A program made the translations under genes and the position numbers. Below the pieces are notes generated by a model. It had not been told where the DNA came from. It saw nothing but the letters and a program-made list of their open reading frames with translations, and made no database searches. A DNA stretch of 64,000 bases from Ruminiclostridium hungatei (GTDB lineage Bacteria; Bacillota; Clostridia; Acetivibrionales; DSM-1351). Numbering within the stretch: position 1 is the first letter of the stretch; the number at the start of each line of letters is the position of its first letter. Below are positions 8,656 to 16,513 of this stretch, one piece after another. The stretch is taken from the NCBI RefSeq assembly GCF_002051585.1, contig NZ_MZGX01000001.1:124001-188000 (forward strand). The letters are read 5' to 3'.

Positions 8656-9876
8656 TCACACTGCCTGATTGACTCCTGTTATATGGATAAAATGGGTCTT
8701 GTAGGCATTTTTTGCCCAGGGCAGGTTCCAGGAGTCAAAGGAGTGGGTGGCGATTACAGGCTCATACCTCTGTGAACCGCTGTTATATACCTTTCCAACT
8801 ATTATTGCCGAATGTTTTAACCCAAGAGCTGCAGTAAATTCATACTGGATAATATCCCCGGGAACGACAAACTGACCTACTTCAGCGGAATAGGCCATAT
8901 CGCCTGTTATTACCTTTTCCATTCCCTTGGGCCCGAATTCCTTCTTGCTGTGATTTCCGGTGAGAACTGAGTTCAGCCCCCTGGCTGTTGCCCAGGTCCA
9001 GGAATAGCTGTCGCTCTTTGTGCCGGTATTGCCTTTTCTTATATAATACCATTGAAAAATTCCCTGGGTATCATTTCCGGCACCTCCGGCTCTCATACAC
9101 TGGGAAATGAAATTTGTGCAATCTCCTCCTTCCCATTCCTGATCTCCCAGATTCACAAATTCAACCGAGTAATTTTTCCAGTACTTTTGAGCCCAATTGC
9201 ATGCGTCATCCCTGTTATATATTGTTCTGGATTCTGATTCTATCGCCTGTGACTTGGGTATCAGTTGTATCCTGCCAGGACGGCTTGCCTTGGCTCTTTC
9301 CAGGGAAGCCACCGCCTCTTTCTTCAATTGATCCACAGTATTTGACATCTTATCATAAGCTGCATTTATGGATTCTTCAGAAGAACCGCGGTCGGTTTCG
9401 AATTTGTCACTGGATATAATCCAGTGGTTGTTTTCCTTGCCAAGGCAGAGCTGATGGTTTTCCGAAATCACTCCTACGACAGGGCTGCCCGAGGAGTTTT
9501 GTGCATTCCAGTGCAGACGGGCAGTTAAAAGTGCGGTTATTTTTACAGAACCGTCCCGGATTTCAGTATTTAACACCTTTACCGTGGGAAACACCTTTTG
9601 AATGGTGTAGTTGTTGCTGGAGTAGGCTACGAGAAAATCCTGCAAAAGCTGCTGCTTGGTAAATAAGAGGTATTTCCTTTGCTCCATGTTCTGATTGGAG
9701 TAATACTTGTCCAGGGAATCTACATTTCTTGTTATCAGGGAGTTCATTTTTTCACACAAATACTCTTTTACAAAACCGTCGGGGGATGAAAGACCCTCCG
9801 GCCGAGCAGCTATGCTGAAGGCTGAAGTAAAAATTAAAAACATGACAATACCCGGTATTAATATTTTTTTTGTCAT
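8656..9876 (-). CDS. exported protein with C-terminal amidase domain (Amidase_6 type)
   Basis: 406 residues. The start is the ATG 6 bases after GAGGAGG, giving a signal peptide (MTKKILIPGIVMFLIF, cleaved near AARP). The N-terminal 200 residues form a variable region. The C-terminal domain contains YNRDDACNWAQKYW, the putative nucleophile motif GGDCTNFISQ, and LKHSAIIVG with the catalytic His, which together define the Amidase_6 family of putative cell-wall amidases. Likely secreted to the wall. It is bounded by copies of the element-1 inverted repeat at 8619-8638 and 9889-9908, so it may have travelled as a passenger. Confidence 0.8.
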   Translation of the reverse strand: MTKKILIPGIVMFLIFTSAFSIAARPEGLSSPDGFVKEYLCEKMNSLITRNVDSLDKYYSNQNMEQRKYLLFTKQQLLQDFLVAYSSNNYTIQKVFPTVKVLNTEIRDGSVKITALLTARLHWNAQNSSGSPVVGVISENHQLCLGKENNHWIISSDKFETDRGSSEESINAAYDKMSNTVDQLKKEAVASLERAKASRPGRIQLIPKSQAIESESRTIYNRDDACNWAQKYWKNYSVEFVNLGDQEWEGGDCTNFISQCMRAGGAGNDTQGIFQWYYIRKGNTGTKSDSYSWTWATARGLNSVLTGNHSKKEFGPKGMEKVITGDMAYSAEVGQFVVPGDIIQYEFTAALGLKHSAIIVGKVYNSGSQRYEPVIATHSFDSWNLPWAKNAYKTHFIHITGVNQAV

Positions 9877-9888
9877 ATAAACCTCCTC

Positions 9889-9908
9889 ATTTACTGAATG
9901 TTGTACTA
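9889..9908. repeat. third copy of the element-1 terminal repeat
   Basis: The reverse complement reads TAGTACAACATTCAGTAAAT, matching the left end of element 1 (8476-8495) at 18 of 20 positions and in inverted orientation to it. It sits just upstream of the amidase start and abuts element 2. Confidence 0.75.
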
Positions 9909-10070
9909 GTGGTCTGTAACACCTAAAAGTCACACATTCCCGACGGTTAAATTCCTACAGAATTTCGTTGTCGTTCTTGCCAATACATACAGTATTGCCT
10001 TCGTCCTCCGCCTTATCCTGCAGAAATTTTCCACGCCGGCAATATACGTTTTAGATGTTACAGACCACTA
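9907..10070. mobile_element. MITE-like element 2, 164 bp
   Basis: Inverted ends TAGTGGTCTGTAACACCTAA (left) and TAGTGGTCTGTAACATCTAA (read inward from 10070) differ at one base in 20. CTAG is present at both boundaries, a possible target duplication. In minus orientation it holds the same core order as element 1: GGCGGAGGA, a hairpin (CAATAC, 5-nt loop, GTATTG), then ACGACAACGA. Its right-end TAG forms the stop codon of the gerB-type gene on the minus strand. Confidence 0.7.
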
Positions 10071-11180
10071 GCCTATTATTAACTCAGGGGGAGTTTTCCT
10101 GACCTCTCTCTTCTTTTTCCTGTTTTTGATTATGGAAATTATCAATATAGCAATGGGGATCAGAAGCTGGGGAAAGATTGAAAGGGTGGCATCTCCCATG
10201 CTTTTTGCCCAATGGTACAATTCCACTGCGTCGGGAAAAAACCAGAAGCCCAGCACTATGGGAATCATTGCAAAAGCTGCTATCAGCGGCTTGCAATTCT
10301 CTATGCCAACTATCTCCGAGGTTATTTTTGCACAGCCATATATACAAAGTGTTGCTTTCACGCCGCCGCCAATCAGCAGGTTCATATCAACAAGAGGGTC
10401 AATGCTTATTCCTGGGATCATCTGAGCTGCCACATGTGAAGGGTATCTGATATAATCTGTCAAAGCAGGGCCTATTAACTGTATGTTTCTGGTGGAAGTG
10501 GTAAACATGATTGTAAAAATCACGGCTATTGCCCAATAGGTGGCCTTAAAACGGCCCTTGGCACTGGTGGTATAGGGAAGTACCATAATAAAAATCACAA
10601 AATCGCCATAAACATTGCTGATCAGGTCAATGCTGCTCCTTATTACGGGACCCACCTCCAGAAGCATGGGTTTGAAGCCTGTAAAGTCAGAGGCATCCAG
10701 CAAAGACAGCGTCACCACCATTACTGCGGCCGGAAGCAGCGGCACCAATACCTCACAGGTTTTGCCAATAACAGACAGGCCGCTTCTTGCGGCGTAAACA
10801 GCGCATATTATAAGCAGTGATACCAGAACAATCATAGGTGTCTCGGGATAACTTACAGCAATCATAAATTCACCGAAGGTCCGGGCATTGTAGGTGGATA
10901 AATACAGGAAATATAAGATATATACAATGCAAAACAGCTTTCCGCCTATCTTTCCAAAACAATACTCCAGTATTTCTACCAGATTTCTGCCATTATTTAT
11001 TTTGGAGATATATAGATACAGGGTTATCAGAAGAGTGCCGCCCAGGGTGCCAAGCAGTACTGAAAGCCAGGCGTCTCTTTTGGCAGCCATGGCGGGGTTG
11101 GCAATGGAAGTGCTCCCGTAACAAAAGCCTATAACTATAATGGCCAACTGATAATTTGAAATTTTTGCATCTCTTTTCAT
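10068..11180 (-). CDS. GerAB-family spore germination permease
   Basis: 370 residues with about ten membrane helices, APC-superfamily fold. Its start MKRDAKISNYQLAIIVIGF is typical of GerAB/GerBB subunits, the transporter-like part of germinant receptors in the inner spore membrane. The ATG overlaps the TGA of the upstream small gene. The stop TAG is contributed by element 2, so the last residues (after PPELIIG) may have been trimmed or altered by the insertion. Confidence 0.88.
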   Translation of the reverse strand: MKRDAKISNYQLAIIVIGFCYGSTSIANPAMAAKRDAWLSVLLGTLGGTLLITLYLYISKINNGRNLVEILEYCFGKIGGKLFCIVYILYFLYLSTYNARTFGEFMIAVSYPETPMIVLVSLLIICAVYAARSGLSVIGKTCEVLVPLLPAAVMVVTLSLLDASDFTGFKPMLLEVGPVIRSSIDLISNVYGDFVIFIMVLPYTTSAKGRFKATYWAIAVIFTIMFTTSTRNIQLIGPALTDYIRYPSHVAAQMIPGISIDPLVDMNLLIGGGVKATLCIYGCAKITSEIVGIENCKPLIAAFAMIPIVLGFWFFPDAVELYHWAKSMGDATLSIFPQLLIPIAILIISIIKNRKKKREVRKTPPELIIG

Positions 11181-11404
11181 TCCTGACCCTCCAGTCCCAA
11201 GTATTTTAAGGCGCTCATCAAGGCTTTCAGCGGATTTGGCGGCTGAAGCTCAAGGTTAATAAGGATTGCCAGCAATAAAACAAAGCCGGTTATGGAAAAA
11301 TAAATTATCATTACTTTGACTCGTGATTTTGAATTAATCAGTTCCTTCAGACATATTAAAACTACCATTGCTATTCCGATAATTATTTTAAGTATTGTTA
11401 CCAC
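11177..11404 (-). CDS. small two-helix membrane protein of the ger operon, 75 aa
   Basis: Two hydrophobic segments (about 3-19 and 32-50) and a short polar tail. It is tightly placed between the GerAC and GerAB genes. The second ger operon in this window also has a small two-helix protein, which suggests an accessory GerD-like or 'D subunit' role. I do not recognise a named family. Confidence 0.65.
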   Translation of the reverse strand: MVTILKIIIGIAMVVLICLKELINSKSRVKVMIIYFSITGFVLLLAILINLELQPPNPLKALMSALKYLGLEGQE

Positions 11405-11410
11405 TCCATG

Positions 11411-12574
11411 CTATTTAATCTGGATGTTCTTGCTGATAAGGCCTGTTCTTAGTATCTTTGCCTCCACCTCCACCTTTACCTTTATATTAGGATAGATATC
11501 ATCATTCCACTTGTCAGAAACGCTTTTCCAATAATCGGGATATTCGTCAAATACATGCATGCCAAAGCCGAAAATATCGCTCTTGAATTCCTGCTGGCTC
11601 TTTTTTATAGCATTTTCACAATCTTTTTTTATAGCCTTTTCAAGATTTTCACGGGTACAGCGGCAAAAGTCCAAAATGTTTTTTTCCTGGATAGCCTGCT
11701 GTTCTCCAATATTTCCCGAAACTTTGAGTTTAATGGTAATTTCGATTTTTTTATCAGTGGACAGCCCGACTTTTAATTTTGCCGAAGATTTCATGAGCTC
11801 CACACCGATGAGCTTCTCAGGCTTTTCGTTATGTGGAACTTCTATTATGGAGCTTTTAATGCGGTTTGTAATAAAACAATAGCCCCTTGTTTCATACTTG
11901 TCGAAATAGCCTGTCAGCTTGTCATTGTGAAAAATAGCCAGACCTTCGGTTATAGTTGATTTATCCTCCTTCAGGATGGTGCCTATGGAGAGCTCCCTTC
12001 CTTCAGAGGCCAGTTCACGGGCCATTTCCAGGAGATTGATTTCTTTTGTAAAGCCTCTGGCGTCGGAGTTCTTTATGGTATCTCTTATGAAAGCTCCCGG
12101 TACCTTGGACAGTTCATACTCCTGCTGTACTATTTCCTTTGCAGATGTTCCCTTTGCAACTATAACCAGAGATTTGAACTGGGTTTCATGATCCCTGAGT
12201 ATAAAGTCTATATAGTCCTGCACTCCTGAACGTGCCAGTTCCTCACTGATGACTATGACCTGGGAGGAGCTGTAAAAAATTTTCCTGTTCACTTTGGACA
12301 ACATTCCGCGCAAGGCTGCAAAAATCGTTTTGTCCACATGAGAAACCACAACATAGCTCTTTTTGCCACCGCCCCCACCGGCGCTGCCGGCACCTGAAGA
12401 ACTTACATCCGTGGGTTTTATTATTTGTGCGGTAACCTCAATCTTGTCTCCCTTTTTATCAATTCCCAGGGCTGTAAGTATGGAGAGCTCGGTCAAATCC
12501 CTGTTATTCCAGCACCCGGTACAGTTTATCATGACAGCAGCCATCAGGATCAATACCGCCAGCTTCCTAGCCAT
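11411..12574 (-). CDS. GerAC-family spore germination lipoprotein
   Basis: 387 residues from the ATG after GGGGGAACAAG. The lipobox ends at Cys21 (INCTGCWNN) and is followed by the family hallmark RDLTELSILTALGIDKK. Domain III is intact to the C-terminus. A Gly-rich stretch near residue 70 (GSAGGGGGKK) is a variable loop. The start overlaps the GerAA stop by 8 bases. This is the outer-leaflet lipoprotein subunit of the germinant receptor. Confidence 0.9.
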   Translation of the reverse strand: MARKLAVLILMAAVMINCTGCWNNRDLTELSILTALGIDKKGDKIEVTAQIIKPTDVSSSGAGSAGGGGGKKSYVVVSHVDKTIFAALRGMLSKVNRKIFYSSSQVIVISEELARSGVQDYIDFILRDHETQFKSLVIVAKGTSAKEIVQQEYELSKVPGAFIRDTIKNSDARGFTKEINLLEMARELASEGRELSIGTILKEDKSTITEGLAIFHNDKLTGYFDKYETRGYCFITNRIKSSIIEVPHNEKPEKLIGVELMKSSAKLKVGLSTDKKIEITIKLKVSGNIGEQQAIQEKNILDFCRCTRENLEKAIKKDCENAIKKSQQEFKSDIFGFGMHVFDEYPDYWKSVSDKWNDDIYPNIKVKVEVEAKILRTGLISKNIQIK

Positions 12575-14183
12575 CTTGTTCCCCCCTGTTCCTGTGGGGT
12601 TTTCCTGTGGTACGGTGATAATCACGCCCCTTTGCAAGAGAAGCCGGCCGTGTGTACATTTTCCATATGGGAGTGATAATAAGAGCGTCCTTCATACCGG
12701 ACGTACGCAATGGTGCAAATGGAGAGAGATAAGGTACTCCGAAGGACTTCTTATTGCACAGGTATATGGTAACCATAAAGGTGACAAAGCCGATTCCCAT
12801 CAGCCCCATGATATTTGCGGCTATTAATATGATCAATCTGGTTACTGCGCCGCTTTTCATAAGAGGAGGTACAATAAAGCTGCAAATTCCCGAAAGGGCT
12901 GCTATAATTACCAGGGGCGCGGAGGCTATACCGGCACTTACCGCAGCATCTCCCAGCACTATTGCGCCCACTATGCTTACTGCCTGTCCGATAGCCCTGG
13001 GCATACGAAGACCGGCTTCCCTCAGTATCTCAAAGGTAACTACCATTATAAGTGCCTCCAGAAACGCTGAAAAGGGTATGCCCTCACGGGTGGCTGCCAT
13101 GGTCAGCATCAGCTTGAAGGGAATTATTGTCTGGTGAAATGCCGTTACTGCCACATATAGGCCGGGCAGATAAACTGAAATAAAAAATGAGAAAACCCTA
13201 AGAAGTCTCATAAGAGACGCAAAATAATATTCACCAAAGTAGTCCTCCTGCGCCTGAAAGCTTTCTATCATCATATATGGCACCGTCAGAACTGTGGGGG
13301 TGCCGTCCACCAGAATTGCAACTCTGCCCTCCAGTATTTTTGCTGCAACCTTGTCAGGCTTTTCGCTGTTACCCACAACGGGGAACAGGGGATATCTTCC
13401 GTCCTGTATAAACTGCTCCAGGTAACCGCTGGCTATAACTGCATCAATATTTATTTGTTCCAGCCGGTCTTTTACTTCCTGCACAACCTCCTGGGAAACT
13501 ATCCCTTCAACATAGCAGATAATAATATCTGTATTGGTTTTTCTGCCAATACGCATGCTCTCAATTTTGAATTTTGTATTTTTTATCCTTCTTCTGAGCA
13601 GAACAGTATTAGTTCTGAGATTTTCAGAAAAGCCCTCTCTGGAGCCCTTAAGGCTGGTCTCCGTATCAGGTTCTCCCACCGGCCTTTTTTCGGGGGCCTT
13701 CAGCCCCAGCTTGAAGGCAGTGTGCTCTCCGTCAATATATACTGCCACATCTCCTGACAGAATACCGCTGACAGAGTCGGAAAAGGAGGTCAGGTCTTTT
13801 AAATCACTTATACTCAGAATTTTGTTTTTTAAATGGATTATTAATTCATTTTCCTTAATATCAGCTTTGAAATTTACTATGGGCTCTATGATATTTTCCG
13901 CCAGGATGGCCTTGTCAAAATATCCGTCAATACATGCGATAATAACCCTTTTCCCGGTGTTTCCCAGGACAATCTCGCGAACTACAAAATCGCTGCACAA
14001 TGAAAACTCCTCGTTCAGTCTTTTTTTTACTTCTTCGATTGCCTCCGGGATTTCATCTTCCTTTTTACTTTTTTTAGCTGAAGCTTTTTCGCTTTTTTTT
14101 TCACTTGCAGCCTGATTTTTTATTTTATTATCATAAGTTTTTAAGCTCTTAAAAGTAGTCTTTTTCTTAATAAAGTTAAACAT
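12567..14183 (-). CDS. GerAA-family germinant receptor subunit
   Basis: 538 residues. A Lys/Ser/Glu-rich N-terminus (about 20-45) precedes the two N-terminal soluble subdomains. The conserved TSLKGSREGFSENLRTNTVLLRRRI and RPDKVAAKI-like blocks are present, then five membrane helices (about 330-490). It is the first gene of the minus-strand ger operon (A, C, small protein, B order). It forms the putative ion-channel core that oligomerises in the spore inner membrane. Confidence 0.92.
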   Translation of the reverse strand: MFNFIKKKTTFKSLKTYDNKIKNQAASEKKSEKASAKKSKKEDEIPEAIEEVKKRLNEEFSLCSDFVVREIVLGNTGKRVIIACIDGYFDKAILAENIIEPIVNFKADIKENELIIHLKNKILSISDLKDLTSFSDSVSGILSGDVAVYIDGEHTAFKLGLKAPEKRPVGEPDTETSLKGSREGFSENLRTNTVLLRRRIKNTKFKIESMRIGRKTNTDIIICYVEGIVSQEVVQEVKDRLEQINIDAVIASGYLEQFIQDGRYPLFPVVGNSEKPDKVAAKILEGRVAILVDGTPTVLTVPYMMIESFQAQEDYFGEYYFASLMRLLRVFSFFISVYLPGLYVAVTAFHQTIIPFKLMLTMAATREGIPFSAFLEALIMVVTFEILREAGLRMPRAIGQAVSIVGAIVLGDAAVSAGIASAPLVIIAALSGICSFIVPPLMKSGAVTRLIILIAANIMGLMGIGFVTFMVTIYLCNKKSFGVPYLSPFAPLRTSGMKDALIITPIWKMYTRPASLAKGRDYHRTTGKPHRNRGEQDG

Positions 14184-14308
14184 ACCATCACCTTGGTTAA
14201 ATTATCTCCAAAGAAATTGTTGTTATGCTGGGTATAAAATGTAAGCATTTTGGAAAATAATTGATAATGGCATAAAAAAATTTTTTTAAACCGGGAGTGC
14301 TTCAATAA

Positions 14309-15100
14309 ATGGGTAAAGAAGACGATACAAATATGAAAAACAGCAATAACGTAATGTTAAAAACCCTATTAATTATGTCTCTTGTTGCAACAGCAGTTTT
14401 GTCGTTCTTTTGTTTAAGAAGCAATAACATTGTGGAGCTTTACAGGGAAAAATACAACAGTGAATGTGTATCTGCCATGATGATAATGAAATCAAACCAT
14501 TCTCTGGCAGAAAACAGCAATTCCTATAAAAATCAAAGTCAAAAACTCAGTGTTGAAAATAATGATTTGAAAAAGCAGAATGAAAAATTTAAAAGGGAAA
14601 TGGAAGCTCTGAAGGAAAAAAATCAACAGCTTGAAGCTGCAAAAAAGGCGTTGACGGGTGACAACCTGGAACTGCAAAAATCTTTAAAAAAGGCTGCTTC
14701 TGTAGGAGTTACACCCCAGTCCTACAAATATTATACCGAAGATGCACTAAAAACTACTATTACCAAGGGTAAATACCTGGGTAAATTCCTGGGCACAGCG
14801 TACACTCCTTCAAGTGAGGAATGCGGCAATGACAGGGGGATAACCAGTTCAGGACTGCCCATAGTACCAGGGGTGTCAATAGCTGTAGACAAGTCCCATT
14901 GGCCCTATGGAACCGTGTTTTACATCAAGGGACTTGGATATACCGTGGCAATGGATACGGGAAGTGCCATCAAGGGGAAGAAGCGATTTGATTTTGCTGT
15001 CTTTGATAAGAAGTTTGCCTATGAATTGGGAGAAGAATATTATGATGTTTATTTAGTAAAGCTTGGCAATGGAAAGATTGATGAATCTATATTGTCATAA
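14309..15100 (+). CDS. 3D-domain protein with membrane anchor and coiled coil
   Basis: 263 residues: membrane helix (about 12-32), a Lys/Glu/Asn-rich coiled coil (about 65-125), and a C-terminal 3D domain containing TAYTPSSEECG, AVDKSHWPYGT, AMDTGSAIKG and KRFDFAVFD, whose Asp residues give the domain its name. 3D domains are MltA-like and are found in wall-active proteins such as YabE/YocH. It is divergent from the gerA operon and upstream of the c-di-AMP riboswitch, in a cell-wall gene block. Confidence 0.85.
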   Translation: MGKEDDTNMKNSNNVMLKTLLIMSLVATAVLSFFCLRSNNIVELYREKYNSECVSAMMIMKSNHSLAENSNSYKNQSQKLSVENNDLKKQNEKFKREMEALKEKNQQLEAAKKALTGDNLELQKSLKKAASVGVTPQSYKYYTEDALKTTITKGKYLGKFLGTAYTPSSEECGNDRGITSSGLPIVPGVSIAVDKSHWPYGTVFYIKGLGYTVAMDTGSAIKGKKRFDFAVFDKKFAYELGEEYYDVYLVKLGNGKIDESILS

Positions 15101-15160
15101 TCCGGTATAACCTCAGCATATAATAGAATATAATTAAAATCAGTTAAAAACGAGGAAATA

Positions 15161-15189
15161 TTGACCAATTTAAAAAAATAGTATATAAT
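15161..15189 (+). promoter_or_regulatory. sigma-A promoter of the riboswitch-dapB transcript
   Basis: TTGACC (15161-15166) and TATAAT (15184-15189) with a 17-base spacer. Transcription would start about 25 bases before the riboswitch. Confidence 0.75.
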
Positions 15190-15214
15190 ATGAATATAAA
15201 TTTAACTTAATATT

Positions 15215-15345
15215 ATAATCGCTGAGTTACGGCATTTTGCCGTAAGCGGGGGAACCATAAATTGGGGTGAATCCTGAATATTCAGGTAGGGTTAGTCTCG
15301 ACCAATCCGAATCCGTCAGCTAACTTCGTAAGCGTTGGGGAGAAA
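15215..15345 (+). promoter_or_regulatory. cyclic di-AMP riboswitch (ydaO/yuaA class)
   Basis: Contains the class hallmarks in order: the P1/P2 region GCTGAG, GGGGAACCATAAATTGGGGTG, ATCC, a variable hairpin (CTGAATATTCAG), AGGGT, CCGAATCCGTCAGCTAAC and CGTAAGCG. Known members bind cyclic di-AMP and usually switch off expression of wall-remodelling or osmolyte genes. Promoter upstream and terminator downstream (15378-15404) fit a transcriptional OFF switch acting on dapB. Confidence 0.92.
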
Positions 15346-15377
15346 GTGAATCTTTATGACTTATGCTTCTTTTCAAT

Positions 15378-15404
15378 GCTGCAGTTTTCTACTGTAGCTT
15401 TTTT
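15378..15404 (+). terminator. riboswitch-controlled terminator before dapB
   Basis: Stem GCTGCAG / CTGTAGC with a 7-nt loop followed by TTTTTTATTT. It lies about 95 bases before the dapB start. Confidence 0.8.
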
Positions 15405-15499
15405 ATTTCGTTCAGTATTACAGAAATAAACCCTATTCATTTTCTTCAGTTAAATTTAATCATCTACTAACCACTATAGTTAAAGGGAGGGGTCTTTTT

Positions 15500-16351
15500 A
15501 TGATTAAAGTTTGCATCTCAGGACTGGGACGCACTGGAAAAGAGATAGCCAAGGCCATACTGAACCAAAAGGAAATCCAGCTTGTATCGGTTGTATGCAG
15601 TCCTTCAAGCAAGTTGAAGAATCTGGAGCTGGGTAAGGTTCTGGGTATGGATAATACAGGCATAATTATCAGGGGCTCGGATAACCTGGAAGAAATAATT
15701 TTCAGAAACAAGCCCGATGTGGTAATAGACTTTTCCAATCCCAAGTCAGCGTTAAAAAATGCAGTTATATTTTCAAAGTACCGGGTAAATCTTGTGGTAG
15801 GAACTACAGGTTTTTCTTCCTACGATCTTAAAAGGCTCTTTATACTGTCCAGAAAATATAAAAATGGGATAGTTTATGCACCCAATATAACCCTGGGCGT
15901 AAATGTGCTTATGCTGCTGACAAACCTGACGGCAAGCCTTCTGAGCGGCTATGATTTTCAGATTACCGAGGTACATCATAAAAACAAACTGGATTCTCCG
16001 TCAGGTACAGCAAAAAAGATAGCTCATGAGATACAGGGAGGGCTTAAAAACACAGGCATCAGTATTTCAGCGTCCGATGTTCCCATAAATTCCGTAAGGG
16101 CCGGAGGAGTCATAGGCCGCCACGAGGTAATGATCGTAGGAGAAGACGATAAAATCGAAATAAGCCACGAGTCCTTTTCAAGAAAAGCTTTTGCCCTGGG
16201 CGCAATCCAGGCTGCCAAATTCATACACAAAAGGTCCGGTTATTATGAAATGAGAGATGTACTTGATCTTGACAGGGTACTGAAAACCTACATTGAAAGT
16301 AATGACAGGCTCAAGAAAAGAAGCATGGAATTAAAGCAAAAATCTGTTTAA
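15500..16351 (+). CDS. dapB: 4-hydroxy-tetrahydrodipicolinate reductase
   Basis: 283 residues. N-terminal Rossmann motif ISGLGRTGKEIAKAI, nucleotide-binding VVGTTGF, and the substrate-binding signature EVHHKNKLDSPSGTAKKI, which contains the catalytic His pair and Lys. It makes tetrahydrodipicolinate for lysine and meso-diaminopimelate; dipicolinate branches from the step before. It is preceded by AAAGGGAGGGG and the c-di-AMP riboswitch, linking wall-precursor supply to that second messenger. Somewhat longer than usual (about 265), with a C-terminal basic tail. Confidence 0.9.
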   Translation: MIKVCISGLGRTGKEIAKAILNQKEIQLVSVVCSPSSKLKNLELGKVLGMDNTGIIIRGSDNLEEIIFRNKPDVVIDFSNPKSALKNAVIFSKYRVNLVVGTTGFSSYDLKRLFILSRKYKNGIVYAPNITLGVNVLMLLTNLTASLLSGYDFQITEVHHKNKLDSPSGTAKKIAHEIQGGLKNTGISISASDVPINSVRAGGVIGRHEVMIVGEDDKIEISHESFSRKAFALGAIQAAKFIHKRSGYYEMRDVLDLDRVLKTYIESNDRLKKRSMELKQKSV

Positions 16352-16400
16352 AAAAGAATAAATCTGGCTGGTAGATATCTCATGTCGTATCAATCATCCT

Positions 16401-16513
16401 AAAAAAATGAGGCACCCTATTTTGATATGCTCCCTTTATGAGAGACAGTGAAATAACAAACACTGTTTATCATGAAGGGAGTATATCATTTTTCAGGGTG
16501 CCCCATTTTTTTT
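16401..16513. repeat. 113-bp imperfect palindrome between dapB and the DacF-like gene
   Basis: Two arms of about 50 bases, each starting AAAAAAATG(A/G)GGCACCCT and continuing through CTCCCTT(T/C)ATGA and ACAGTG, meet at a short AT loop. The right arm overlaps the last codons of the convergent dac-like gene. With A runs at one edge and T runs at the other it can terminate both genes. Its length also suits a decayed palindromic repeat element. Confidence 0.7.

Noticed and set aside
8457-8672. 71-codon frame over miniature element 1
   Set aside because: It runs through both inverted repeats of the element and has no recognisable product.
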